Origin: Heterocephalus glaber
Taxonomy: Eukaryota > Chordata > Mammalia > Rodentia > Bathyergidae
Direction: 5' to 3'
Assembly: GCF_000247695.1 (NCBI RefSeq)
Contig: NW_004624743.1
Location: 7,980,346 to 8,044,345, forward strand
Length of the DNA: 64,000 nt
Shown here piece by piece: positions 35,061-45,640 of this stretch. Every line of letters begins with the position of its first letter. The stretch's first letter is position 1. The notes below the pieces were generated by a model. That model had not been told where the DNA came from, did no database searches, and saw only the letters and a list, made by a program, of their open reading frames with translations. A program made the translations under genes and the position numbers.

Positions 35061-35067
35061 ACTTACC
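35061..35067 (-). promoter_or_regulatory. LINC00461: Consensus splice donor of host transcript
   Basis: On the minus strand TTCCTGCAGGTAAGTCC contains the full consensus CAG/GTAAGT, with the intron starting at 35,066. A minus-strand TATATAT at 35,361-35,367 lies about 300 bp upstream, so this may be the end of a short first exon (about 35,335-35,067). A second donor-like AAG/GTAAGG occurs at 35,355. Confidence 0.5.
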
Positions 35068-35360
35068 TGCAGGAATACCCGGCAAGACAGCCCACCCATG
35101 GCTTTCGTGTCCTAATGTTCATGTGTGCCTCCCCCTTTCAAACCCACTGCCGCGTGCCCTCTCTTCCCAGGCTCTTCAGCATCCATTTTTAGCACCCTTA
35201 AATCTTATGGCATTTCCAGCCTTACCTCCAGCTGTAGATGTTCCAAGCCTACACCAAAGTGCTCATATGATATGCTACCCAATAAAAAGTGGTCAGATGG
35301 CTACACGTAAAACATTAAAAAATGGAAACACTCATCCTCCAGGCTCGCCCTTACCTTGCC

Positions 35361-35367
35361 ATATATA
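35361..35367 (-). promoter_or_regulatory. Candidate TATA box, minus strand
   Basis: The minus strand reads GCTATATATGGC. A TSS about 25-30 bp downstream would be near 35,335, and the first exon would then end at the perfect donor at 35,067. The box lies beside the 35.5-36.2 kb CpG island. Confidence 0.35.
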
Positions 35368-35446
35368 GCAAGATTACGCTTCCTAAAGTACATTTTCAGC
35401 ACGCTTTGTGAATAATTGCAGGATTCCGCAACTGGTCGAAGACGCC

Positions 35447-35480
35447 TGTTTGGGGTGGGGGTGGGGGTGGGGGTGGGGGA
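35447..35480 (+). repeat. (GGGGGT)n G-quadruplex-forming tract
   Basis: At least five runs of four or five G separated by single T residues. This is an ideal short-loop G-quadruplex motif on the plus strand; on the minus strand, the host transcript direction, it is C-rich. Confidence 0.85.
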
Positions 35481-35559
35481 CCTGGCTGAGTGAAATGGGC
35501 CACATCTCCCTCGGAGTTCGGCTGCGGGGAAATCGTGCGTGGCTGTCCATTCCTGCCTG

Positions 35560-36250
35560 GACTCACGCATAGCTGGGGCGCCGGTGCGTGAGGTCGGATG
35601 GCAGTAGCACGAGTGGGTGCGTGTACGGCTGTCTGGGCACGTATGTGTGTCCAGATGCGAGCGCGCGCGCGCGCGCGGTGTGCCAAGGGACGCGGAGAGG
35701 CACACCTCTCGTCTCTGATCTCTCCGTAATCTCCTTTTCCGTTTCTAATCTCCCTTATTGGCGCATGGTAGGAACCCGAAGCGTGCACGAGGTCCCCGGC
35801 TTCGCCGAGCGCGCTATGGCTTACCCCGGGGGCCCTCAGCTCGCTGGCTCGCCGGCCGGGTGTCGAGGCAGAGGGTGGGGAGCGCCGCTGCCGCCGCCGC
35901 CGCGGGTCCAGGCGCTCTGTCCCAGCCCGGCCGCCCAGCGCGTGGTGCCGGAGCCCCCTCCCACCCGCCGTCACCCTCTCCTCTGCTCTCCTCTCCTCTC
36001 CTCTCCTCTCCTCTCCTCTCCTCTCCTCCCTCCTCTCCGCGCCTCCCCCTCCCCCGTCCCGCATTACCATAAGGACGCCGAGTCCCTGCGAATCACAGCA
36101 GCAGCGGGCGATGTTTGAATAAGCCCCGCAACCCCGCGCAGACCCCAACTCCTCCGCAGGCCGTGCGCCCTGCGCCCAGGGCCACCGCTTAGGCTGGGCA
36201 CGGGGCAGCGACCGACACCTCCCCAAAGCGCCCTGCGCGCGCGCGGGGGA
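35560..36250. promoter_or_regulatory. CpG island
   Basis: Dense CpG, with a (GC)n run at 35,659-35,677 and a (CTCCT)n tract at about 35,987-36,036. Frames of 276 codons (minus) and 176 codons (plus) are repeat-driven. It lies just upstream (minus sense) of the candidate TATA and donor at 35.1-35.4 kb, so it is a good candidate for an alternative host promoter. Confidence 0.7.
35987..36036. repeat. (CTCCT)n microsatellite
   Basis: Repeated CTCCT pentamers over about 50 bp inside the CpG island. Confidence 0.9.
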
Positions 36251-37510
36251 CCGAGTCAGACAGGGGTGCTGGGCCTCCCACTCGCTACTTTTCCATTAAC
36301 TTGATGGATAGAATCAGACAATAAATTAGAGGAGAGAGGGAGAAAGAGGAGGAGAAGACACTGCGGGAGAGGAAAGGGGGAGACGCGCTGGAGAGGGGAG
36401 ATAGGGGCAAGGTCGGCGAGGCAGGGAGCCCGAAGGGTCGAGGGAAAGAGAGTAACGCCGGCCAGGACGAGGTGGCGAAACCGGCGGAGGGGAGACATAC
36501 CCAAGTATCTGAACTAGGCTTTTCAAGCTAAAACATCTCAGCTCTCTGAACTTCACAACCCCAAGTAGAAGTGCCCTTACGCCCGTCTTCCACTGGTTAT
36601 TATGTCGTCTCGATTGGAAATGATGATTTAGGGTTGTGTAACAGACACGGGACTTTACAGAAAGGAGCTAGTTTTTATGCAACTTAGCAAAGGGCCATGG
36701 CAAGACGATGCTGGCCACCTCACCTTAAAAATCAAGGCTTGCCTTAAGCACTCAGCCCCGTGGCCAGCCCTGCACTGCAAGTCACGGCGCTGCGAAGGCG
36801 GCCCAGGGGCCAGGCCACAGCCTATCCCGGTACACTCTGGACTTGGAATGAGATCTTGGCTTTCCTTTGTTTCGTTTTTTTCCTCTTCACAAATTGATTA
36901 CTTGTTACCAAAAATTGAGACAGTGTGGTTTTTTAAAAAGCACTGCAAAATTGTGACTCATGATAGGGTTTCAAACGTTAATTTAAATGCACAGCCGGTT
37001 CCATTTTGCATGCTAGCTCGTTCAGTAACAGGTTTCGCGTTTAGTGCATTCAGGGCCATTTTCCCTCTCCCATCTTCTCACCAGAGCTTTGATTCCTTCG
37101 TACAGAACAATCCGAATCATCATAAAATCTCCAGTCCCCTGTAGGGTGTACCCACTGTAAATGTCCCCGGGATCCATAAGCCGAGCGCCGTCCTTTTGCA
37201 TCGCGCACACAAAAAGACGCCTCTGATTAATAATCTCTCACGCGGCACCCTGAGGCCGAGGCAGGCAGCCCCAGGACGCCAGGGAGGGCGCGGAATTCTC
37301 AGGGCCTGGCGTGCGACACAGATTCCAGAGACTTGCGTGCGACCGGCGAGGTTCCCAAGAGGATTACTACTTGGGGAAAGACAGCCACATCCCAAATATT
37401 GACTCCTTTCTTAGGCCGGGGGAGGGGGCGACAATGCCGATTACCGTGAATTTCTGCTTGCGCGAGCTGGTATGTAGCTTATGCATGCGTGAGTGCAGGC
37501 CCAGGTTGCG
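36251..37510. other. Non-coding DNA between CpG islands
   Basis: Purine-rich 36,325-36,500 is followed by unique sequence and a moderately CpG-rich patch at 37,190-37,350. A 155-codon plus frame at 36,677-37,144 has no recognisable domain. I find no strong minus-strand donor here. Confidence 0.4.
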
Positions 37511-37514
37511 TGCT

Positions 37515-37577
37515 TTTCCTTCCTTCCTTCCTCCCTCCCTCTCTTCCTTCCTCCCTTCCTTTCTCCATTCCTTCCTG
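37515..37577. repeat. (TTCC)n-type pyrimidine tract
   Basis: Repeats of TTCC and CTCCC over about 60 bp. Confidence 0.85.
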
Positions 37578-37639
37578 ATTACTGAAATCAATCCATTCTT
37601 TCTGTGACTAGCTCCCACGAAGCTAGGATTTCTACCTCT

Positions 37640-38110
37640 GACTTCCTGATGCGCTCAGCACCCCACGCCGGGGCTCCGGGGCAGAAAGGGCCTAGAGCTG
37701 GAAAAGCTTAAGCAGCCCTTCCGTCGGGGCCTCGAGCTGCGCCCCAGCCAATCCATCTCCCCTTTCTGTGCCCGAAGGAGCTCCCTTGAGCTGACCACTG
37801 GCCGCCGCGGTCCCGGCCAGGTGAGCGAAGGCTCGGGTCCGGGAAGGGGCAGAGGTGCAAAGGACCCCCGCCCTCGAGCTCCGGGGGTGGGGGTGGGGGC
37901 GGGCGGGCGCCCAGGATGAATGGCGCTAGGGGCCCTTGCGAGGCTCCCCGCTCCCGCCGGCGAGGAAACAGCGACACCTACTGGCCACGCGGGCGCCGCG
38001 CCTGAGCCGTCGGGGCGTCCCGGAGCTGCAGTCCCTGCCTCCGTGCGGCCTCCGGAGGCGGTGAGAACCTGAGACCAGGACCCTCGGGAGCTCACTAGGT
38101 TTGCTTGCCC
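37640..38110. promoter_or_regulatory. CpG island with CTCF-like motif
   Basis: A GC-rich segment with dense CpG. GCGACACCTACTGG at 37,971-37,984 is, on the minus strand, one mismatch from the CTCF core CCASYAGRKGGCRS. A plus-strand donor-like CCAG/GTGAGC occurs at about 37,817. Confidence 0.6.
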
Positions 38111-40870
38111 CGGGGAGGGCAGAGCCACAGCTTCTAGAGTCCTCTAAGGGACCGCACCAAGACCGTGCGCATGCATGCACAACATGAACCCCCCCCCCCA
38201 TGAACGAGGGTCCATGCTTGGGGTGACGGCACCCGAAGACGCCCTTGATCTCGGTCCCTTGGTTTTATGAGACGCAGGCGGAGGTGGAACTCTGATGGGC
38301 TTGAGTTCGCCCCCAGGCCTCTACACCACCACCCCAACCTCAGCACTGGGGGCAAAGCTGTCTGCAAATGCCGGGGGCACCCTCTGCGATCTCCCCGCCG
38401 GAGGTTAAGATTTGGACTCTTCCTTAAGAATTAAGGCTTAAAAAACTTAATCTTGAGGTAAAGGCACATTTGGAGTGCTGCGGATATTTTTGAGAGCTAA
38501 CAGTATACATAGTGTTTAAGGCATGTATGTCAAAGGATATGTATGTCAACTACACTTTGATAAATGTGTGTGCGTATGTATGACATGTATATATCCTATG
38601 CCTTGGGGGTTAGTTCCTGTTGGGAAAGACGAGCGTGCCAGGGATCGGCAAGGCCTGACAAAGGATGAGGATGGAAAAGCCAAGTCGTGTATTCCAAAGT
38701 TACTTTGTCTCATGAGTCCTTTCTGTAAAAACAATTCTTTTATAGCCAACTCGTATGAAAAGAAAATGTGATATCGACGGTCCTAGCAGCAGATGGAGAA
38801 GGGGGAACTCAGCTGCCCCTCACCCCTAAATCCATCCTTTCCCTGTGCCAACTTCTGAGGCTAAGGCTCCACATGGGCCTCAGAAACCTGACTGGGTGTG
38901 ACTCATACCAGTTTGCTCAAATATCAAAATATGTTCCATCCCCTCAAACGATTGGGGTATTTGAACCAGTCTGCAGCCTAGAGATTTCCATTTAAAATGG
39001 CCATTAAAAAGCACCAGAATTAAAAACATAAAAACTTTTCACTCAGAGTTCAAGAGTTTATCTTGGAAATTATTTTCCTTGGCTTTAGAGACTGATTGCA
39101 ACTAGGATCTGAAGTGTTTTGAACGAGCTTTGTTGGGGCTGATTTTTGTCTTCCCTCTCAGCAACTGCAAAGGTTTGCTAATTCTGTTTTATTTAAATGA
39201 AGTTGGAAGCTCTTAATGTCCTTAAACCAGGAGTTTTAGATAAATTATCTTCCCCTTTTATTATTTTTTTAAAAGTACCTAACTGCTCAAGAAATCTGCT
39301 CTTCAACTCAGTTTTGTATGTATTTTTTCCTGTATTTTAAAAAACTTTCCTGCAGTCAATCAAATATGTTTTAATAATGGATGGATTCACTTGTACAATG
39401 CATGAATAAAGCCATATTATTAGTAATAGATAAAATAGGGCACTCTAATGGCATCTATCTCAATGAATCCTGCACCCTACTGCATATCAAAGTCAACTTT
39501 CTCCAAGAAAAATGAAACCTTCATAGGAAAGGAAAATGATTGCAGAAAAACTAAATTACCCTGGACACGCAACAAGCACCTTTCATCCAAAGGGGTTTTT
39601 GGTATTAAAAGCCCCTTGAAAAACACAGGGGTTAATTTTTTTTCCTTTCCTGTTAGGTTTTTAGGATGTATCTTCATCTGTGACTCCAAAATCTTAGCTA
39701 GAATGGGTTCTTATTTGATTGTCTGCGATTTCACTCTAAAAGTTGTCGATTTGGCATTTGACATTAAAGAATAGAAAAAAATAGAATTTAGGTGTCAAAA
39801 AATGGTGGAATTTCTTTGCGTACTAATCACTCCCCAAATATTAACATAGTATTAAGGCCTAGTTGAGGGCATGTTTCTTGAATTAGAACAGAAAATTAGA
39901 TCAGTAAAATTGCTCCATATTTCACAAGAAATATGAATATATAATCTATATATTAAAACAGAATATAAGTAGGCTCTATGTGGGTATTATAATTATGCAT
40001 ACGAAGGGGGGGAACAAGGCTTTCCAGTCTGTTTAGGAGTCCTTTGATATGTTTCCCTTTTGATTTCTCTTACATATTGAGAGAACCATAGAACTAGACC
40101 AGGCTGAACTGTCCTTACCCGGGCTTTGTCACACCTAGCTCCTGTGGGCTCCCTGGGGAGAGTGTGCACACTTCCTCCAATGCCTGTTGAGTTGAGTTGG
40201 AAGGAAGGTAGGGTGCAGGGACAGGGATATGGATCTGAAGGGCTCATCCCTGTACGTGAGGAGGAGAAGGATACATTTGGGGCCTGCGAAGCCAGGCTGG
40301 GTGGCTCTCTGGGGAGGGAGCGTGGAGCCGCAGGCCGATCCCTGGGGGCTCTTGGGGAGAGGACAGGAGCCTCCGGTGCACCGCACCGCCTTTCAGTTTT
40401 CCGGCGTCAGCCCGGGCTATGACATTTGGCGCCAGGCACTGGAGCTCCAACGACACCTGTGTGCGCCTCTGTGGAGACAGATGTGTGTGCGTGCGTGTGT
40501 GTGTGTGTGCGTGTGTGTGTGTGAGTGCGCGCGTGTGTGAAGAGAAGGCATTTCATCAAACATGCATTTGAAAACTATTGGCCCTCACATCCTACCGCGT
40601 CCTCACCGGGACCAGACACCGAGGAGGTCACCCCCGAGGTCAAGTTCACACGCGGATGGCGGCAGCGCTACTGCTTTCCATAACAGGAACGTGGCTTCTT
40701 TAGTGTCCCTGGCTCTTTAGGGTACTTCTCTGGAGTGGGGCGAGGCTCACGCTTCCCCCTCCCCCCTCCTGGATCCGGACAAACAAAACCATTCTACACC
40801 TTGAGCCATCTGCTCCAGGTGCAACGGCGGCGGGCAGGGGCAGACCCAACCGCACTCCAGTCTCTCCTAG
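38111..40870. other. Mostly AT-rich non-coding DNA
   Basis: The sequence is unique with no repeat I can name except a (TG)n run at about 40,484-40,522. It contains several short chance frames. 40,120-40,470 is GC-richer but shows no promoter or splice signal I would defend. Confidence 0.4.
40484..40522. repeat. (TG)n microsatellite, interrupted
   Basis: TG repeats with CG steps over about 40 bp. Confidence 0.9.
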
Positions 40871-40879
40871 GTCGCCACC

Positions 40880-41240
40880 GCGCTCCAGCAAACAAATGAA
40901 TCCTGTTTCGCCACTAGGGTGCCGAGGTGGATGCTGGATGCTGGCCCCCGCCTTTGGCAACGCTCAGCGCTTAGAGACCAGAGCCAGCTGACAACACACG
41001 GAACACACGCGCGCGCGCACACGCAGAAAACGCCCAGCCGCCCCCCCCCCCGCCCCGCGCTCGCTCTCCGTGCACACGGCGGGCGCGCACGCAGTCTTCT
41101 CACACTTAAGAACCCCTGCGACTCCCGCGAATCCCCGGGAACTTCTGCCGGCCTCAGGCTCCGCACACAGCCCCCCGGGTGTGTGTGTGCGCGTGCGGGA
41201 GGGGGGCGCGTGGGTGTGCGTGTGTGTTTAAAACGCTTAT
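40880..41240. promoter_or_regulatory. CpG-rich block
   Basis: Contains a (CG)n/(CA) stretch near 41,008, a C homopolymer at 41,041-41,050 and dense CpG. CCACTAGGGTGCCG at about 40,911 is two mismatches from the CTCF core. It lies just downstream, in minus sense, of the putative first host exon. Confidence 0.5.
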
Positions 41241-41719
41241 TGGTAGGTCAGCAGCAGCTGATCAGACATGGTAATCCAATAATCTTTTGGACTACATACA
41301 ATTTTTCGTTAAAGTCATTTTTTTAAGGAAAAGGAGAAAGCTATCAATTTTTTGCCAAGCTGAGGTTCCCGGTTTAGGATCCAGGGGACGGCGAAGCTGC
41401 GCGACCCCCACCTGGCCAAACTTTCCCTTTGCGCGGCGGCGCGCGGCCACAGTCGGCGGAGGGCAGGGGCCCTCAGCGCGCGGGAGGGAAGCGGGGCTCC
41501 GCGGGCGGCCTCCGTGGCCGCGGGTTCGGAACCCGGCTGGGCGCAAGGTGCCCGGCGTGAGCGAGGTCCGCGCTTCCGGGAGCGGAGCATCCTCTCGGGC
41601 CGGACCCGCGGGCTGGAGTCAACCCCACCGCACCCCAACCCGGGTTCACGATTGCTCCAGCGCGGGGCTCTGGGCTCTGGGCTGGACCCTCAGGTGCGGA
41701 GCAAACGCCGGGGGCAGCG

Positions 41720-41727
41720 TACTCACC
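41720..41727 (-). promoter_or_regulatory. LINC00461: Splice donor of putative LINC00461 first exon
   Basis: The minus strand reads CCACTGAGGTGAGTACGC. GAG/GTGAGTA is close to the U1 consensus. Joined to 25,311 it would remove a 16.4-kb intron and bring a short first exon next to the miR-9-2 exon. Confidence 0.6.
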
Positions 41728-41802
41728 TCAGTGGTGGCGGAGCGTCGAGTTTCTTCCCCAGGGGTTGTGCCAGATTTGCCTCCCGTCTTCCGATCCTCGG
41801 CA

Positions 41803-41905
41803 ATCTCTCTCTCTCTGTCTCTCTCTCTCTCTCCCTCTCTCTCCCTCTCTCTCCCTCTCTCTCTCCCCCTCCCTCTCCCCCCCTTCCCTCTCCCTCTCTG
41901 TCTCA
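41803..41905. repeat. (CT)n pyrimidine tract in putative first exon
   Basis: About 100 bp of CTCTCT and CCCTCT on the plus strand. In the host RNA it would be a purine-only GA tract close to the 5' end. Confidence 0.9.
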
Positions 41906-42191
41906 CATTACTTGTGACTTTTAGAGGCGAAAGCTTGCTTATTCAGAGGAGAGAGAGAGAGGGGAGGCGCCAGGAGGGCGGAGGGCGGAGAGCGGGAGAG
42001 CGGGGACCGGGGACGCCGAGGAGGTGGAGAATCGGCGGGGAGCGCGCGGCAGGAGAGGAGGCGGAGGCGACGCGGGGGAGGGCGGGGTGGCGTGGCCGCG
42101 GACGGGCTGGGACAGGACGGCCCGAGCCTCTCGCTCCCCACCCGCGGCAGCGCGACGCCCCCAGCGTCCCGGGGGAGCGGTGCGTCAGCTC

Positions 42192-42209
42192 GGGCGGGGC
42201 GCTACAAAA
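42192..42209 (+). promoter_or_regulatory. Plus-strand core promoter signals (GC box and TATA-like)
   Basis: GGGCGGGGC is followed directly by GCTACAAAAGCCC. A start about 25-30 bp downstream (near 42,235) would give an exon ending at the AAG/GTAAAA donor at 42,569. This would be a transcript divergent from LINC00461. Confidence 0.45.
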
Positions 42210-42471
42210 GCCCGCGCTGCGGCCGTTCCACGCGCGAGCTCCGAGAGCGAGGGCAGCGCCCCGACCCGGGGCCGTCTGGGGCTCGGAGCTCCCCGAACTT
42301 TGGTTTCCCGGCGGGAGCCCGGCGGGCGGTCCTCTCTCCTGCCTCTCCGAAGCCGCGCGGGCGAGGACGCCCACCTTAGCCACAGCCCTGGCTCCGGCGA
42401 CGGCTTCCCCGACGCCCGGGTGCAGCCTGAGTCCGTAAGGGAGCATCCCCTCGGCTCGGCTTGTCTGTGCT

Positions 42472-42511
42472 GTGTGTGTGTGTGCGTGTGTGTGTGCGTG
42501 TGTGTGTGTGA
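42472..42511. repeat. (TG)n microsatellite, interrupted
   Basis: TG repeats with two CG steps over 40 bp. They lie inside the putative divergent first exon. Confidence 0.9.
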
Positions 42512-42600
42512 TTGGGCACGCGCGCGTGTGGATCCGCGCACAGCGCGCACGCTCCAGGCCAGAACGAAGGTAAAATCCGGCAGGAAAAAGTAGCTTCGCT

Positions 42601-45600
42601 CTCCTGAAGCTTGGAACATCACCAATTCTATCTCACCCTGAATGTGAGATGATGCATCTTTGAAGTAAAGACACAGGCCAGAGCTCACCTGGTCATTTCA
42701 GTTGGGTTTCTATGGAGCGAGGATTGTTTGGGTTAAGTGAGACGAAAACAGGCTTTACAATAAATTTGAAAGCAGCAACAGCAGAGAAAAGAGGGGAAGA
42801 TGTTAGCAACGGTCAGGAACTCCAAGTAGTTGGCATGGTTTTCTTGAACAAGAACATCCACGCTGGATAAAGGTAGAACCCTCAGTCCCAAAATTGCTTC
42901 AGTACGTGATGGGATTAAAAGAGGTGCATGCTTTTCGACACAGAGAACCCTTTAGTTCTGTTAACTGCATTAGACCAGCCCCAAGGCACGACTCCACGAC
43001 AGCTCGCAGTGTACAAATATGGGGGTCCTACTCGGGGTGCACACGGCCCGTTTGTAAAACACTACGTGCACACACACACCTTCATAAAAAGAAAAAGCAC
43101 ATCGACAGCTAAGCTTGCTAACGTACTTTTTTCTCAAACAACTCTCCCTCTCCGTATTCGTTTTCCTCTGCGTTTCCTCCCTGACTTGTACCTGCGACAA
43201 GGTGGTGGTCACACTGGAGGCCACTAGGCTGGGCATCATTCTGTGGCTTTCATCGTGAAAGGCGCGTCATGAAATGCCAGGGGGAGGTAAGAGGGGCGTG
43301 GAGCAGAAGGCTTTTATTAACAATAATATTCTCCCATAGCAGTTCAGTTTAAATAATAGCAATGATGTCATAGAAACTCTCTCCTTTCTTCCACTCCAGG
43401 GAGACCACAAGACGATCTGGTGAACCACGACTCTGTACACCTGGTTAAAGGATTATTATTGCTGTGCGGTTATAAGCCTATCCGGGGGCATAAAGAATCC
43501 CTGAACATTACAGTGCTGAACATTTGGCACGTTTCAGGATCCACGGACTTGCTAAATCTTATTCCAAACTGAGGCTGAGAAAACGGTGCTAGCTTTTGCT
43601 CACCATAGTTTTGAAGGAAAATGGAACAAGCAAAGTTGTTCTTGGAAAACTAGGTTAATTGAAGGCAAATAAAGATATTCCCCTTCAGCAGAAGGAGCTG
43701 GTTAGGAAGTACATCAAATGAGGGCCATGTTATACAAATGCCAGTGGGTTTCTCAAGAGTCTTTGGAAGAGCAATGAAAGGAGAGGAAGTAGGAAGAAGA
43801 CCCCAGCCCAGCCTGCACTGGTGGGTTCCTGGGCCAGGAGCAAACCCCGGGCACCAGGCGTACCCCACTCTCCTGTGTCCACACTGTCTGAGGCTGGGTT
43901 TCCGAGGAGGAGGAGCTGAGTTCTGTCCAGTGGATCAACCACAGGTTTAGAAATGGGGGATCTGTATTCGGGCTGCCTTCAGACTCTAGCACTATATCAC
44001 CACGTACCACTCCAGTGTGCTGGAGCTAGAACCTCCCCCCTTTTCACTACTTAACCATTGCATAATAATTACATTGCCCTGCTTATTGAACACTAAAAGA
44101 GAATTTGCACCTCTTTCTTTGCAGTTATTGGCCAGTGTTCCATTCTAATGAGGTCCCCGGATTGGGCTCTATGGAGGAGGGAGGGGGAGCTTGGTAAAGT
44201 TCAGCTCTGAAATGCAGAACAAATCCTATAAAAGAAAGTAATCGATTATCTGATAGGTAGAGGAGGACAAAAGAACTTGGGGCCATGTTTAAGTAGGCCT
44301 CAGCAGTTTGCAAAAACTTTTCTTTATATTTGACACAGAAAACTTCATAAATTGCATTTCTTTCTCTTCTTTTCTCTTTTTCTTCTTTCTTTCATTTTCT
44401 TTCCAGCTTTTAAATCATCTCCAACCTGGGAGATTTTCTTTTCTTTTCTAGTGAAATGCTCCCGGAAGGCTTGGATTAGACACCAACTAGCCACAAATGC
44501 CCCAACAATGAATAAGCTGCGCCCAGACGTGTGGAGCCGTGTGGAGGGACCGGACCGGACCACAGCCCCCAGCTGTACCTGGTTCGGCGATGAGGTCTTG
44601 CCAGCCCCATACCATTAGATGTGAAAGGTGACTTGAAAACATGACGTGATTCTGGGCAAAATCATTGTGTCCTGTTGGCAAGAAGATGTAGTTATATTCC
44701 CAAGTTCTGCTCAGGAACAGCCGGCCACATGTCGGGGCTGACCCTTGAGATGAGACAGGATCCGTCCAGCACATGGGATTCATGAAGAAACTCATGTGTT
44801 TGGGGAGAGGGGATGGGGTTTGGGGGTCGCCTCTCCATTCTTCTTGCTGAGGGCTCCTGTGATAATCAGTGGCTCTGGCAGCCGCCTGGCAAACAAGGAT
44901 AATTCATCACCAAACAATTTTCACTCTGACATAGTTTAATGAGCTCATTTAAACTTTGCTTTTACAAAAAATTTTTTCCCTGATAATGTTAATCTTCTCC
45001 CTGCTATTCCTTACAACTTAATTTTTTTTTTTTTCACTTCTTGGTCGGCCTTGCAGGGAGTTGTGCTGCAGTTAACACAGAGGTAGAGGGCATCGGTGGG
45101 TCAGCACGAGCCTTTTGGGCAGTAAGGTACCCCTGCTCCTGGAGCGACCCCATGAGAGGCACATCCTCACGTGTGTGGTGTGCTCCTCCTCACAGGTATG
45201 ACATTTTGTCTGAATTCCATAGTCTGAGTTCAGGGGTCCACACACAGACTCCTAACTTCTGGCCACAGTCCTGAATTCACAGCCATAACTCTACTGATGT
45301 TTGGTTTTAACCTTTTGAAAATCATCTTTAATGAGTACTTCTTTCAAAATTAAAGAAGCAGATTCAAAATTAGACTTCGAGTTGGTCTCTTCCAAGTTAC
45401 TCTTTTATCTTTCAAAATGAAGCCCGCACCCTCGAATTCAGCCTTTGATCTCTTCCGGCCCTGCTCGTCCTTGGCACTCTAAGCTTTCAGACCAGCCTTG
45501 GGCATTGCAAGCAGTGTCCGGAGTCACTGACAGTTTGGAGCAGAAGAGGTCACCATTCCGAAATTTTCTTCTCTTCCTGCCTCATAAATTGGAGGTTGAC

Positions 45601-45640
45601 ATTGTTTGAACCCCCCTTCTCCAGATTACAGACATGGGTA
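42601..45640. other. Non-coding DNA between the two large CpG islands
   Basis: This is unique, repeat-poor sequence. Short frames (102 codons or fewer) have no family resemblance. TGCGGTTATAAGCC at about 43,464 resembles a TATA element but lacks other promoter signs. A poly-T run occurs at about 45,022-45,034. Confidence 0.4.

Larger units (their letters stand above)
22175..42230 (-). ncRNA. LINC00461: LINC00461-type miR-9-2 host primary transcript (5' part)
   Basis: The miR-9-2 hairpin identifies this as the LINC00461 locus, a brain-expressed minus-strand long non-coding RNA in human (C130071C03Rik in mouse). Support in the sequence is a clean minus-strand splice acceptor at 25,312 and strong minus-strand donors at 41,726, 35,066, 32,995, 30,567 and 30,014, each in or next to a CpG island. 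The distance from miR-9-2 to the 41.4-42.6 kb island (about 17-18 kb) agrees with the position I recall for a main human TSS. Exact TSSs and exon use cannot be read from sequence. Long isoforms should continue past the left edge; the left end given here assumes the 22.2-kb polyA signal. Confidence 0.6.
41380..42600. promoter_or_regulatory. LINC00461: CpG-island promoter, probable main LINC00461 start
   Basis: A 1.2-kb island of very dense CpG. On the minus strand it holds a perfect splice donor (CTGAG/GTGAGTACG) whose intron starts at 41,726. The first exon would lie between about 41,727 and a start at roughly 41.9-42.2 kb. The distance of about 17-18 kb to miR-9-2 fits the human gene. On the plus strand a GC box plus TACAAAA (42,192-42,209) points the other way, suggesting divergent transcription. 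Frames up to 383 codons are GC and CT-repeat artefacts. Confidence 0.65.

Noticed and set aside
35396..36226. Minus-strand frame of 276 codons
   Set aside because: It includes the CTCCT repeat (an Arg/Glu-rich block) and the GGGGGT tract (a Pro run). It is composition-driven with no family resemblance.
40911..40924. CTCF site CCACTAGGGTGCCG
   Set aside because: It has two mismatches, one in the most constrained GG positions, and is in the opposite orientation to the better candidates. Too weak to call.
41287..42438. Plus-strand open frame of 383 codons
   Set aside because: It spans a CT microsatellite (Ser/Leu run) and CpG-island sequence and overlaps the putative LINC00461 first exon on the other strand. 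It has no recognisable domain.
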